DNA of 47,000 nucleotides, taken from Symsagittifera roscoffensis (lineage: Eukaryota > Xenacoelomorpha > Acoela > Convolutidae). Shown here one piece after another: positions 13,301 through 21,453 of the stretch (its first letter is position 1; each line of letters opens with the position of its first letter). The stretch covers positions 1 to 47,000 of the forward strand of contig NW_026971197.1 in NCBI RefSeq assembly GCF_963678635.1, in the 5' to 3' direction. The position numbers and the translations under genes are program-made. The notes under the pieces are model-generated. The model saw only the letters and a list, made by a program, of their open reading frames with translations, made no database searches and was not told the DNA's origin.

Positions 13301-16300
13301 GGTGGTACCTTGGTTCATAATGAATTCAAAAATTGTTGTCTCTTGCACGCTAGCTTAGCGGTAACAAATACACCTGGGACGTCAAAGGTTCTGGGTTTGA
13401 ATCTGATCAGGACCAGTTTTTTTTCAAACGGAATTGTTTCAGTTCAAAAAAATTTCGGCCGATTATGTCTGCTGGTTTTGTCGGCTTAGTTGCCGCATCA
13501 AAGAATCGTTTATTTAAGCTGTAAACAATTTTAGCTGCAGATGTTTTTAGCATTTTAGAAATCCAGCCGAATCGAACTTTGCTTTTTACATTGGTTGTAA
13601 TTTAACCAGCTCGATTTGTTAAAATTTCTTTTTTTCATTTTTTTGTCTTTTTTATCAAGGGTTTCTACTCAGGGCGTGAAGGGTTTCTGCTCAGGTTTTT
13701 TCGGCTTTGTTAACGCTTGGTAATTATAAATCAAATGCAATCAACCATCTAGCGCAGAGATAAAATAATTTCTTGAGATGACAAAAATTTGCGGTTCGAT
13801 TTCGGCCGGGCACTTTTATGTAAACTAGAGTTTTTGTGCTTTTTTTCGGATTACCGTCCGTCTATTTATTTTTGTCGGCTTTGTTCCCGATGGTGCAGCT
13901 GTATTACAAGTTGCTGTAACCCCCCATACTTGAGGCGACAAAGCCGGAGAGTTCTATTCCAATGGGGACTTGTTTTTCTTGCAGAAAGAAAATCTTGGTT
14001 GGCTAATTTAGATTATTGTATGTCTGCTTGTTTTCTCTGCTCAGTTCTACAGAAAGGACTTTTTAAAAAAACTTTGCTTCTGTATAGCATTCTTAAAGCT
14101 TTTTGTAGAGTTTCTAATGTTGCATGCAATTTTGTTCCGGATATTTTGGGCGTTTGTTGCAATTTTTCTTGACAAAAACGATTTTATGATCTTTTTCCAT
14201 TTAATTTTTATAACGTTCATATTTTGTATCTCAAGTGTGCAAAGCTCAGCTTCGCCTCTGTGTTGAAAGTTTTTGAAAGTTGTTTTTTTAATATAAATAC
14301 AAGGAGTGTTCTGTGCATTTAGTGCAGTGGTTACACCCATGTTTTAGACGACACCCATGCTTGAGATAACAGAAGTTTGATTTCAGTTGGGACCTATGGT
14401 TCTCTCGAAACTGAAATTTTTTGAATATTCTAGATTTTCGTGTCTGCTAATTTTTTGTCGGCTTAAATCCCGCAGAAAGGTTCGGGGTCTTTTTAGCATT
14501 TTGAAAGCTCTTTGTAAAGTTTCTATTGGTGCAGGTTATTTTTGTATCAGGATTTTTTGTTCTTTATGCAATTTTTTTAAAGTTTCTTTAAAATTGCTGT
14601 CTTTTCATTTGCTGGTAATCAAAGTCATTTGTTTTTCTATAGCAAGTGATGCGAAGCTCCGCTTCGCCTCGGTTTATGTTTTTTTAATTACTAAATTTTA
14701 TCGCCAAAATAAGCATTGCTAGAATTTTTTGTGCTCCTCGCGCGCAATCAGCTATCCCTGTTGGGTTTTGTTTCAGCTTCTTAAAAATTTGTAAAACACA
14801 TACATTGGTTTTCAAGAAATTATAATAGTTTGTCATAGACTTCGTCATATATGTGATATATTCTTTCGCTTTTTGTGACTCTTAGTTTCTTATTAGCGTA
14901 GTGAATACTCTTATAGAGGTCTTGGTGATTTGTTGTTTTTAAGAGGCGATGAATGTAGTTCAGGTTCTCATGTAGGTCGAGATGATTTTTTTGTTCAGGG
15001 AAAAAGCTAAATTTTAATCTCGCTCAATTTAATTTTTTCGCGATTTGGCTTGCTTTGTCTTTTAAAAGTCAGTTCATTTCCTATGTTAAAAGGAGGACTA
15101 ACTCCATTATTGAACAGCAAAAATATAAAGGTCACAAAAAACTTGATCGGCGTCTAGGTTCGAAAGTGGAATTTATTTTTCAGATTTTCCAGCGAAATGA
15201 AAATTTCACCTATTAATCCAGTTTCTCAAATTGAGTTAATTTTTATCAAAAAAAGTGTCATTCATAAATGCAATGACTTTTCCAAGTATATGTTCCTCTT
15301 TTGTCCTATTTTCAGATATCCATTTTTGGTGACGAACCCTAAAATTTTTCTAAAGGCGTCAATATATACTAAATTTGAGGGGGAGCGCGCGCCGAAAAAA
15401 CGCGACTTTTCGGTTAAAATCATTGCGAGGCCAAACTGTGCATTCTGTGCATTGTAAGGGGATTCCGCAACAGACCAAAATCAGATTTGTCGCGGAATCC
15501 GCAACTTTGCTACTTCTCTTTTATGTTTTTCGCTGTTTTGGATTCCACAAAAAATACCCAAAACACTGTACCGCTCAAAATCGCTCCAAAAATAGGCGAT
15601 TTTGAGGAATCCGCAACAGTAATTGCGGAATCCAGAACAGTTTGTGGAGTCCACAAACAAATAATAAGACATTTGTATAGTTAAATTGAGCTGTTGTGGA
15701 TTCCGCAACTGTAAGCGGAATCCGCAATGTGTAAGTTTAATCCTCAAATTGTAAGCGGAATCCGCATTTTGTTTGCAGATTCCGCTTACATATATGTATA
15801 TGCGTAGTATAGATTTTAAATATATATCTTTTAACTACTGGTCAAACAAAAATCAATCTCAATTACTGCATTAATCAACTACGAGTTGAAATACCAAACG
15901 TTTGGTCTCAATTCCTGTCAATTGAGACCCAACTTCGATCTCAAATCCTGTCGACTTCAATCTCAACTTCAATCCCAAATGCTGACCTACTGAACTGCGA
16001 TCCCGAATACTGACCTACCCATCCCAAATACTGACCTAATATGACCTGAACTTCGAACCCAAATACTGACCTACTGAACTTCGATCCCAAATACTGAACT
16101 TCGATCCCAAATACTGACCTACCCATCCCAAGTACTGACCTAATTCGATCTAAACTTCGAACCCAAATACTGATGCAATCCCAAATGCTGACCTAATTCG
16201 GCGATTTCCAAACACTCTCTAGCCAATTACTACCAATATTGAATTTGTTTGGCGTTAAGTTTCCAAAATCAGTGTTTGGGATTGACCTAAAATGGCGATA

Positions 16301-18930
16301 TGCTGTGTGTTGTGTTTCCATACACTCTCAACCCAATGACTGAACTTAATCGGTATTGTGTTTCCAAAATATTAGAAAGTGACATCCACCGATTTAGTTA
16401 ACAAATGTTTTGAGATTTGTTCGTGGATTCCGCTGACAATGGTTAAGTCCTTGCCCTTAAATTCCGTATTGCTCTAGATAAGAATTCCAGCTCTAGCTTT
16501 TAACTATTAATATGCAAGTTCAGTAATAAACAAAATTCTGAATCCACTTAAATTTGCGGATTCCACTTACATTTTGCGGATTCCACTTACATTTTGCGGA
16601 ATCCACTTACAGTTGCGGAATCCAGAACAACTAGCTATATTTGCTTGTTGCGGAATCCGCAACAAAACAAATGTGCCGACAAATTTTACATTACAGGTAT
16701 ATGTATGCGGAATCCACTGAAATTTTGTTTCTGGAATCCACTTACATTTTGAAACATGTTTGAAGACTTGTCTCTGGAATCCAGGAACATACAGACACAA
16801 AATTGTGCTCCTATCCAGTGCACAGTTTGGCCTCGTAATGATTTTCCAAAAAGTGCCCAAAAACGTCTTTTCAAAATTTTGCGTGCGGCGCAGAAATTTC
16901 AGCCAAAGAAGGGTTTTTTTAGTGCTTTGGGAGAGCTCAGAACACCAATTTGGTCGACCTAAAAATTTTTCTGAAAATCCGACCCCCCTCGAGAAAATCC
17001 TAGATCCGCCCCTGCTTGCGTTCATTGTCTCTTTACCAAAATCTGTTGGCTATGTTTTGGCTTCGAAAGATTTGATAGCAGATTATGCCCAATAAATAAA
17101 TTGGATGAAAAAAGACAGGAAGATAATAAATAGCTTTTTAAAATTAATTTTTGGGAGGATTGGCGCGGCGAAAAAAGGGATGGTTTTCGAGCTTCCACAA
17201 AACCATTCCTTAAATATGACCGTTTTTTGTTTAGATTTCCAGGAACAGATTCAGATGGTGCTGATCATAGTCGTATGTGCAGCTGCGATTGTTATTTTGT
17301 TGATAGTCTCCGTTATAGTATGCATCCGCAAATACTACCCTCAAACCCTCCCCCCAGACCACTACCATCCCCACCCTAGCGCTCAGAACACTTACATACA
17401 TCACACACATAAAGTGTCGACTGGTGCTCATTTTTCACCCGGAGGAGCGATTGTGAACCCCCGCATTCCACTCATGGGGACCCTGAGAGCTTCGACTCCC
17501 TACATCGCCATGGTGCCCCCACCCGGAACCACTCCTCGCATGCCAGGGGCAACTGCTGTGGTGCATCATAACGCATTCAACGGAACTGTCTACCACTCGT
17601 TGCCTCGCAGAAGTCACTGCTCGCTGGCGGTCAGTCTAGATAGATCACATTTATTATAAAATATACGGAATGGGATTGATCCTTTTCCCTGCCCAAAAAG
17701 AGCTTTAAATTAGAGAATGAATAATCTTACTGCTACTTCTTAAAACTCGTTTGTTAGTGTTCAAGGTATGGGAAGTATAAAAGTATACACAGAATAAACA
17801 TTTAAGTCGCCTTGATTTTGAAATATACAGCTTCTTTTGACAGAAGGGTGAAAATACGCTTTACTCAGTAACGTGGTGAAGGGGGGTGGATGGTGGTTTT
17901 TTTTGCCTTCCCCCTCTCACCTCTGACTGAAAATGGGCGATGAAAAAGGTAAATGTCGGTCGATCTTTTTGTTATCAATGTGGGCTACAGACTGGCACTG
18001 GCACATCAAGTAAGCACAATAAGATTTGATGTCAGGTTCTTCGGTTGACGATTTGTCGTCTATAGAATTAACTGTCAATTAACTTTTTTTCAGCCGGATA
18101 ATTACGTAATGCCGCAGAACTCGCGCAGGTACAGCACGCATTCGCTGCAACGCAATTCAAGGTTTGCTCTTCACCAGCAGCAGCAGTCGCTTCCTCACAA
18201 CTACATTGAACTTCAATCTCATCAATTCTCCATTCCAACCGGACCCGCAGGCCAAAATTCCAACTCAAATCAGTCTGCGAGTAACAGCATTGGTGGTTCC
18301 ACTGCTACGTACGTCTGGACACCAAGTCATATGACTAAGACTCTTTCCAACAAGAACCTCAATAAAGCGACGCTGAATCACTACCAGCAGCAGATCCAGC
18401 AGCAGCATAATGTGTCCCACTCCCCCACCGCCAGTTACAGCAGCCAGGGTAGCCGCAACACTGTCAACAGTGGAACTCCGACAATATTAGCCTCTAGCGC
18501 TCAGCAGCCCCTAGTGATGATGGCACAAGTCATTCCATTCCAAGCTTTACCCTCGTACGCTGCTGCAGGCCTCACACCCGCCGCTACGCTCCGCCGGGGA
18601 AGTGGGGCGTTGGGGGGAATGGAAATGCTGCATAGGGGAGGCAATGTGTTGGGGTCCAGTTCGAACTCGGGAATGATGTCGACGCCGAAAACACGCTCCT
18701 CGGTTTCATCAGTTAAAACTGACAACATGGAATGCGATTGGAAAGAAGAAGGCGGTGTGGTGGGAAGGGGTGCTAACACAACAACTAACCACTATTCCCA
18801 GTTGTCTCAACTTTCCAATAGCATGAGTCCCTCGCAACAATCGGTGTCGAAAACCACGAATAACAAAACTAATACAACGACAGCAAACAAAATGGTGCAG
18901 CAGAAATCTGAAGAGTCGTCGCTGACGTAG
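3889..18930 (+). CDS. LRP4-like LDL-receptor-related protein, 3' six exons (5' end outside window)
   Basis: This is a single-pass cell-surface receptor of the LDL-receptor-related family. Joining 3889-4356, 5915-8788, 10048-11235, 12023-12229, 17235-17629 and 18094-18930 gives one open frame; introns one to four are all phase 1 and the last is phase 0. Counting the split first Gly as residue 1, EGF modules with six Cys lie at 12-49, 390-421, 754-801, 1120-1154 and 1517-1546. They separate four YWTD-type beta-propellers. A transmembrane helix at about 1588-1611 precedes a tail of about 378 residues. Family knowledge: such propeller-EGF arrays bind extracellular ligands. Four propellers, a final EGF and no LDLa modules before the membrane match LRP4, the agrin/Wnt-related receptor; LRP5/6 has three LDLa modules there. 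Odd points are the lack of NPxY and the long Gln/Ser/Asn-rich tail. LRP4 identity is an inference from domain order. The first exon begins inside a codon, so more exons lie upstream. Confidence 0.88.
4357..5914 (+). other. Intron (1,558 bp) with repeat remnants
   Basis: The intron runs from the GTAAGC donor at 4357 to the TTCTAG acceptor at 5914, in phase 1. It holds a GT-rich microsatellite (about 5204-5239) and several T-rich units containing a TCGGCTTAGT-like motif (near 4828, 5010, 5348 and 5480). A copy of the dispersed CGAAGCTCAGCTTCG hairpin lies at 5641-5664, and the start of the CACGCTCAAATTTG repeat near 5828. The open frames here are AT-driven and match no family I know. Confidence 0.7.
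5641..5664 (+). repeat. Dispersed hairpin motif, intron copy
   Basis: The palindrome CGAAGCTCAGCTTCG is followed by CCTCTGTGT. Other copies are at 14239, 14651, 20636, 21016, 26595, 41321 and 46124. All lie in the same plus-strand orientation when judged by the CCTCTGTGT tail. Confidence 0.75.
5915..8788 (+). CDS. LRP-like gene, 2.9-kb exon: rest of propeller A, EGF, propeller B, EGF, propeller C
   Basis: The acceptor TTCTAG ends at 5914 and a consensus donor GTAAGT begins at 8789; both junctions are phase 1. The first residues read GGIAVDWIHNLLFWTES, a textbook LDLR class B blade. Next come an EGF module at 6613-6708 (CEKLCSYLC, then CICPKGY), propeller B with IYWTD, IYFTD and LYW blades between about 6890 and 7190, and a long EGF module at 7705-7848 with an enlarged loop. 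Propeller C follows and is more diverged, keeping only VVYFDSD, LIFF and LLFWDD. Almost three propellers without an intron is a large exon for this family and suggests intron loss. Confidence 0.92.
8789..10047 (+). other. Intron (1,259 bp) largely occupied by a foldback element
   Basis: The intron runs from donor GTAAGT at 8789 to acceptor TGCGTAG ending at 10047. Apart from the 732-bp inverted-repeat element at 8865-9596, it contains a two-copy 21-bp tandem repeat at 9884-9925 with the palindromic core GTAATTATTAC. I saw nothing else of note. Confidence 0.75.
8865..9596. mobile_element. Foldback MITE, 732 bp, terminal inverted repeats of about 313 bp, TA target duplication
   Basis: The arms 8865-9177 and 9284-9596 are near-perfect reverse complements and leave a centre of about 106 bp. 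The ends read CAGTGCTGAT and ATCAGCACTG, and a TA lies on each side (8863-8864, 9597-9598). This fits a non-autonomous Tc1/mariner-superfamily element, which duplicates TA and often starts with CAGT. There is no transposase reading frame. The few differences between arms suggest a fairly recent insertion. It lies in the LRP-like gene's intron, so the pre-mRNA can form a very long duplex. Confidence 0.85.
10048..11235 (+). CDS. LRP-like gene exon: EGF module and propeller D
   Basis: The acceptor ends at 10047 and the donor GTACAA begins at 11236, which is weaker than the others; both junctions are phase 1. It starts KITDQCADIQCSYIC and completes a six-Cys EGF module by residue 1154. Propeller D follows with LAVDWIADNLYWLT, FVFWSH and IYWLM blades. 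The last part, after about 10,900, is rich in Ser, Asn and Leu, and carries four further Cys before the exon ends. The reading frame upstream of 10048 (from 9957) is intron. Confidence 0.9.
11236..12022 (+). other. Intron (787 bp), nothing recognised
   Basis: The intron runs from the GTACAA donor to the CTGTTTAG acceptor at 12022, in phase 1. It is AT-rich with short open frames on both strands that match nothing I recognise. I saw no repeat or RNA signature. Confidence 0.7.
12023..12229 (+). CDS. LRP-like gene exon: last EGF module and Pro-rich stalk
   Basis: The acceptor CTGTTTAG ends at 12022 and the donor GTGGGC begins at 12230, both phase 1. The exon encodes CAVNNGGCGFVC and CKCP, the NNGGC signature typical of EGF modules in LDL-receptor-related proteins. 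A stalk of about 40 residues rich in Pro follows (LPPNVLEPSEDLPRAPPATL). The next coding exon opens directly into the transmembrane helix, so no LDLa module separates the EGF from the membrane. Confidence 0.9.
12601..12848 (-). repeat. Repeat family A copy (CGGATCTAGG end), reverse orientation
   Basis: It begins CCAGGGGTGGATCTAGGATT, continues TTCTCGAGGG, and contains GGTTGACCAAATTGATTTT and a GCGCG-rich stretch before the far end. The same ordered blocks recur at 15312-17013 (interrupted), 24100-24430, 30777-31092, 33247-33525 and 35203-35530. A CAGGGG start, and inverted ends visible in the 33247 copy, suggest a hAT-like MITE, but I could not define a target duplication. Confidence 0.65.
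13345..13420 (+). repeat. tRNA-derived SINE head
   Basis: An A-box-like TAGCTTAGCGGT lies at about 13353 and a B-box-like GGTTTGAATCT about 40 bases later, followed by GGACC and a run of T. This is the internal RNA polymerase III promoter layout of a tRNA-derived SINE. It cannot be a functional tRNA because the acceptor arm does not pair. Similar heads are at about 13075-13130, 14312-14392 and 27368-27430. Confidence 0.5.
14312..14675 (+). repeat. SINE-like unit: degenerate tRNA head to terminal hairpin
   Basis: The unit starts with TTTAGTGCAGTGGTTA (A-box-like), has the GGGACC landmark near 14390 and TGTCGGCTTAAATCCCGCAG at about 14457, and ends in GCGAAGCTCCGCTTCGCCTC at 14651-14670. The same order of head, TCGGCTT motif and hairpin occurs in the preceding 13345-14263 stretch. 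This supports a single repeat family with a tRNA-like left end and a hairpin right end. Confidence 0.45.
15950..16200. repeat. Degenerate tandem repeat, core CCCAAATACTGACCTA
   Basis: About ten imperfect copies of a unit of roughly 17 to 35 bases occur, with cores such as GATCCCAAATACTGACCTAC and CTTCGAACCCAAATACTGAC. It lies inside the 1,420-bp element. The open frames across it are products of the repeat, not genes. Confidence 0.75.
16551..16670. repeat. Tandem GCGGATTCCACTTACATTTT units
   Basis: Three consecutive units of about 21 bases (TTGCGGATTCCACTTACATT) are followed by further GGAATCC copies. The same motif occurs inverted at about 15,460-15,790 as GTAAGCGGAATCCGC. Subterminal clusters of one short motif in both orientations resemble transposase-binding arrays of class II elements; that role is an inference. 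Confidence 0.65.
17235..17629 (+). CDS. LRP-like gene exon: transmembrane helix and start of cytoplasmic tail
   Basis: The acceptor TTGTTTAG ends at 17234 (phase 1) and the donor GTCAGT begins at 17630 (phase 0). After DFQEQIQ comes an uninterrupted hydrophobic helix, MVLIIVVCAAAIVILLIVSV, then IVCIRK with basic residues as a stop-transfer signal. The following 100 residues are rich in Pro, His and Thr, with TPYIAMVPPPGTTPRMPG. There is no NPxY endocytosis motif. Without splicing at 17630 the frame continues 10 codons to a stop at 17657-17659. Confidence 0.9.
17630..18093 (+). other. Last intron (464 bp), with possible alternative 3' end
   Basis: It runs from donor GTCAGT to acceptor TTTTTTTCAG at 18093, phase 0. 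Retention gives a stop at 17657-17659, and an AATAAA hexamer follows at 17793-17798. A short-tail isoform is therefore possible, though only RNA data could show it. Confidence 0.7.
18094..18930 (+). CDS. LRP-like gene terminal exon: Gln/Ser/Asn-rich cytoplasmic tail
   Basis: The acceptor CAG ends at 18093 and the stop TAG is at 18928-18930; 278 residues are encoded. The sequence is of low complexity, with HQQQQ and HYQQQIQQQHN runs and many Ser, Thr and Asn. Candidate tyrosine signals include PDNYVMP, HNYIEL and NHYSQL. Proline-directed sites include HSPTAS, STPKTR and SMSPSQ. There is no NPxY. The C-terminus SSLT does not fit a class I PDZ ligand because the last residue is not hydrophobic, whereas vertebrate LRP4 tails carry NPxY. 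The codon pattern matches the upstream exons and the frame joins without a break. Confidence 0.88.
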   Translation, partial: PDNYVMPQNSRRYSTHSLQRNSRFALHQQQQSLPHNYIELQSHQFSIPTGPAGQNSNSNQSASNSIGGSTATYVWTPSHMTKTLSNKNLNKATLNHYQQQIQQQHNVSHSPTASYSSQGSRNTVNSGTPTILASSAQQPLVMMAQVIPFQALPSYAAAGLTPAATLRRGSGALGGMEMLHRGGNVLGSSSNSGMMSTPKTRSSVSSVKTDNMECDWKEEGGVVGRGANTTTNHYSQLSQLSNSMSPSQQSVSKTTNNKTNTTTANKMVQQKSEESSLT

Positions 18931-19275
18931 TTGCCTCAAACTGAAAAGTCCAAACTTTTTTAAAAAAACTTATATTTTCACTAAACTGAATATCTGACAC
19001 GCCCAGGCTGCTAAACCTGTTAAGGCCCTAGAATTAATGTCAATTTGGAAACGAAAATTTTTATTTTTTTTGTGAACACTCAACTTACAAAATGGGGCTG
19101 CAAGTGAGTTTCTCAAGTGCTTTGCGCGGAGAAGAAAAATTTAGCTAATGATGTAATTTGATGTCATTTGTAAGTAGGGCATGCCGTTCAAAATTTGCAA
19201 TCGTAGTTCTGTCTGTATTTCTTTCCTCGGCCAACTAGTAAATTGTCAAATTGCAATTCGAAATAAAAATAAAAA
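18931..19275 (+). other. 3' untranslated region of the LRP-like gene
   Basis: AT-rich sequence follows the TAG stop, with no further exon-like coding. It ends near a pair of adjacent AATAAA hexamers at 19262-19273. The exact cleavage site is not determinable from sequence alone. Confidence 0.55.
19262..19273 (+). terminator. Tandem polyadenylation signals
   Basis: Two adjacent AATAAA hexamers lie about 330 bases after the stop codon of the LRP-like gene. This is the first strong pair downstream of the stop. Confidence 0.5.
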
Positions 19276-19739
19276 TTCAAATTGAAGGTTAGTTTAATTA
19301 ATTAATAGTTCGTTTCATACCTCAAATGTGTTTCTACGCAGTATCGAAAAATCAGACTCTGTTTAAAACGCCTTTATTTTTCTGTTTTACTAATCGTGAG
19401 AGTTTGATTTGTGTCGATGTTGCAGCAATTGTATGCTCAATAGCGTATAAATTTGCCCCATTGAAAAAGCTAAGCTGTTATGCCTTTCCTTTGGTCAGTT
19501 TCTGATCCAAATGTTCGTGTTTTTGCTGTATTAAACTTGATTTTATAAAAATCTATCTATTCACTTTGAAATCTAATTGAATACTTCGTCCGAAGTTTTT
19601 CCACCTGCAGTCTACAGGATGTATTGTTAAGTTAGATGTTTTGTTTATTAGAAGCGAATTAGCTTAATGTTTCAAGCAACAAGGGGAGCAAAAGAAGAAA
19701 CGTAAGGTTTGAAAAAAGCCTGATTTTTAAGATTCGATG

Positions 19740-21320
19740 AACGTAGCGATGACTCTTATAGTATTGGTCGTGATGACTTTTTTATTAAGATTTTTTTTCA
19801 AATAAATATTTTTGGCCTAGGTTGTATCGCCTTAGTCAATTTACACGTGTAGTTTTGCGTTTACCTTGCCCTACAGTCTCCAACTTTCGAAAAAGTTTTT
19901 GCGGGGAATATTTGACCCAAATTTTTGAATTTTTTTTCTTGTTTTCTCAGTAACTCTTCTCCCAAATACGATATTTTGGGTTCAATCGAATCAGTTAGTT
20001 GTGGGAAGCTGCCCTGAATAATCGACTCTTCCCAATTTTCTAAACACAAATTTTATGGTCCTCAAAAAGTTAATATTTGGTTTTTGAAACGTTTATTCTT
20101 AGTTTTCCCGAAAAATTACCTAGCTAAATCTGAGGTTAAGTGTTCAATCGAGAAATTCGATATTGGAAATAATCTCTGCTTACGCCGTCACATCCCTCTT
20201 TTGCAGAAAATTGTTATGGATTTCGAAAAGTCAAGTTTGTGACAATATGACCGTTTTTTAATATTTTTGACTTTCCTTAGAAACTACTTCTTGAAATCTG
20301 AGATAAAGGTTTCAATCGATAAAACCGCTTGAGATACTTTTCCTTCAGAGGCGGCGACTCAAAATTTTTGTAAAAAAAATTGATATCTCAGGGAAGATTC
20401 CTATTTCTCAAAAATTTTCAGTCGTCTCAATTATATTATAAGAGAAACAACTAAGCTTTTGGGCAAAGTCCAATTTTTGAAAACCATTTTGACCGCAGCA
20501 GCATAAAAAGCTCCAAAAATAGCATAAAGTTACTTCTAGCTGAAGCTGGGCCCCTAATTATCTTTTATCAAGATTTACGAACATTTTTGTACACCTAATT
20601 CTTATTTTTTATGTTCGTGTTGTATCGTTAGTGACGTGAAGCTCCGCTTCGCCTCTGTATAAAAACTCGATTTAAAAATTTTTTCATTTCATTATTACTG
20701 ACAATTTCTTGAAATGCGTAATTAATACATAATATGGCTTGATGCTTTACATTTTAGTGAAAAATTAGTGTGCATGCCTTCAGTTTGTTATATTCCAAAT
20801 TATTACTTACAAAACTGTGTCTTTAGCATATGTAGCTGCTGTTATTTGCGACTGATGTTTGTCGATTGTTAAGCGTTCGAGGGCGTGAAATTCCTTTTTT
20901 TTAGGTCACAGGTTCGAAGCCAATACGTAGCAAAATCATACTAATTCGAGGCTTTTCTCAATTTTTCCTAATTCATTTTATAAAGCTGTTTTTGGTCAAT
21001 TTCCTGCTTGTGTTTGCGAAGTGCCGCTTCGCCTCTCTGTAAAAGGAATGCAAACTCCACTATCGGAGCAAACTCCACTAACGAGCATAAGTTAAATGGT
21101 CAGGCAAAGAGTGATCGACTTCTAATTTCGAACTTGAATTGTTTTTCAGTTCGCCTAGCGAACTAAAAACTTTACCTATTGATCCAGTTGTCTCTAATTG
21201 AGTTAATTTTATATCAGTTCAATCATAAACTGTTCTTGAAATTAAAAGCTTTATGGTCATATAATTCTTATTTAGAAACTCAAAAGTTGAAGTTTTTTTC
21301 AAAAAACAAGTCGGTTCAAC
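19740..21320 (+). repeat. Composite repeat: block C, hairpin, SINE-like unit, hairpin, block B
   Basis: Sequence like block C runs to 20,635. A hairpin motif copy follows at 20636-20660, then a unit with a B-box-like GGTTCGAAGCC near 20,930, another hairpin at 21016-21040, and block B from 21,040. The neighbouring 14,940-15,270 and 1-1330 loci hold the same blocks in other orders. Confidence 0.55.
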
Positions 21321-21453
21321 GAGCTTTTTCCAACTTTTTTTGGCTTTTTTTTATAAAGCAGTAGTGTATTTAGTAAGTCCATGCTCTATAAATTTAGTTG
21401 GGTATCTTCGAAAAAACTTGAGAACTTCAAATAATCTATAAAGTTGGCTTTAG

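Larger units (their letters stand above)
15421..16840. mobile_element. Terminal-inverted-repeat element, 1,420 bp, non-autonomous
   Basis: The left end is CATTGCGAGGCCAAACTGTG and the right end, in reverse complement, is CATTACGAGGCCAAACTGTG. The last 90 bases (from about 16750) match the ends of the 202-bp elements at 32264 and 42396. The interior has many direct and inverted copies of a GCGGAATCCRC motif and a tandem tract at about 15,950-16,200. No transposase frame is visible. Flanking bases read AAAAT and ATTTT, so the target duplication may be only AT. Confidence 0.75.
15312..17013 (+). repeat. Repeat family A copy split by a 1,420-bp insertion
   Basis: The left part (15312-15420) has CAGATATCCATTTTTGG, a GGCGTCAATATATACT block and a GCGCGCGCC stretch. 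The right part (16841-17013) has ATTTTCCAAAAAGTGCCC, TTTGGTCGACC and ends CTCGAGAAAATCCTAGATCC. Together they match the order in the uninterrupted 24100-24430 copy, so the intervening 15421-16840 sequence arrived later. Confidence 0.75.
12230..17234 (+). other. Intron (5,005 bp) filled with repeats
   Basis: This is the largest complete intron of the LRP-like gene. It holds, in order, a CGGATCTAGGATTTTCTCG-type repeat (12601-12848), tRNA-like SINE heads (near 13075 and 13345), T-rich units, two hairpin-motif copies (14239-14263 and 14651-14675), a dispersed AT-rich repeat (about 14,940-15,270), and a nested pair of elements (15312-17013). I looked for LDLa-type coding sequence, which would suggest LRP5/6, and saw none. 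Confidence 0.75.

Noticed and set aside
13345-13420. Functional tRNA gene
   Set aside because: A- and B-box-like blocks are present but the acceptor and anticodon arms do not pair; the T-run and repeated context fit a SINE head.
15941-16126. Open frames across the CCCAAATACTGACC tract as a repetitive protein
   Set aside because: The periodic peptide is simply the translation of a degenerate tandem repeat inside a mobile element.
12230-17234. Hidden LDLa exons that would make the gene LRP5/6-like
   Set aside because: No Cys-rich SDE-type coding was seen in any frame; repeats account for most of the intron.
17510-17550. PPPGTTPR as an LRP5/6 PPPSPxS Wnt-signalling motif
   Set aside because: It occurs once, lacks the Ser-Pro core and has no cluster of repeats as in LRP5/6 tails.
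18919-18927. C-terminal PDZ ligand in the LRP-like tail
   Set aside because: The terminal residues SSLT lack a hydrophobic final residue.
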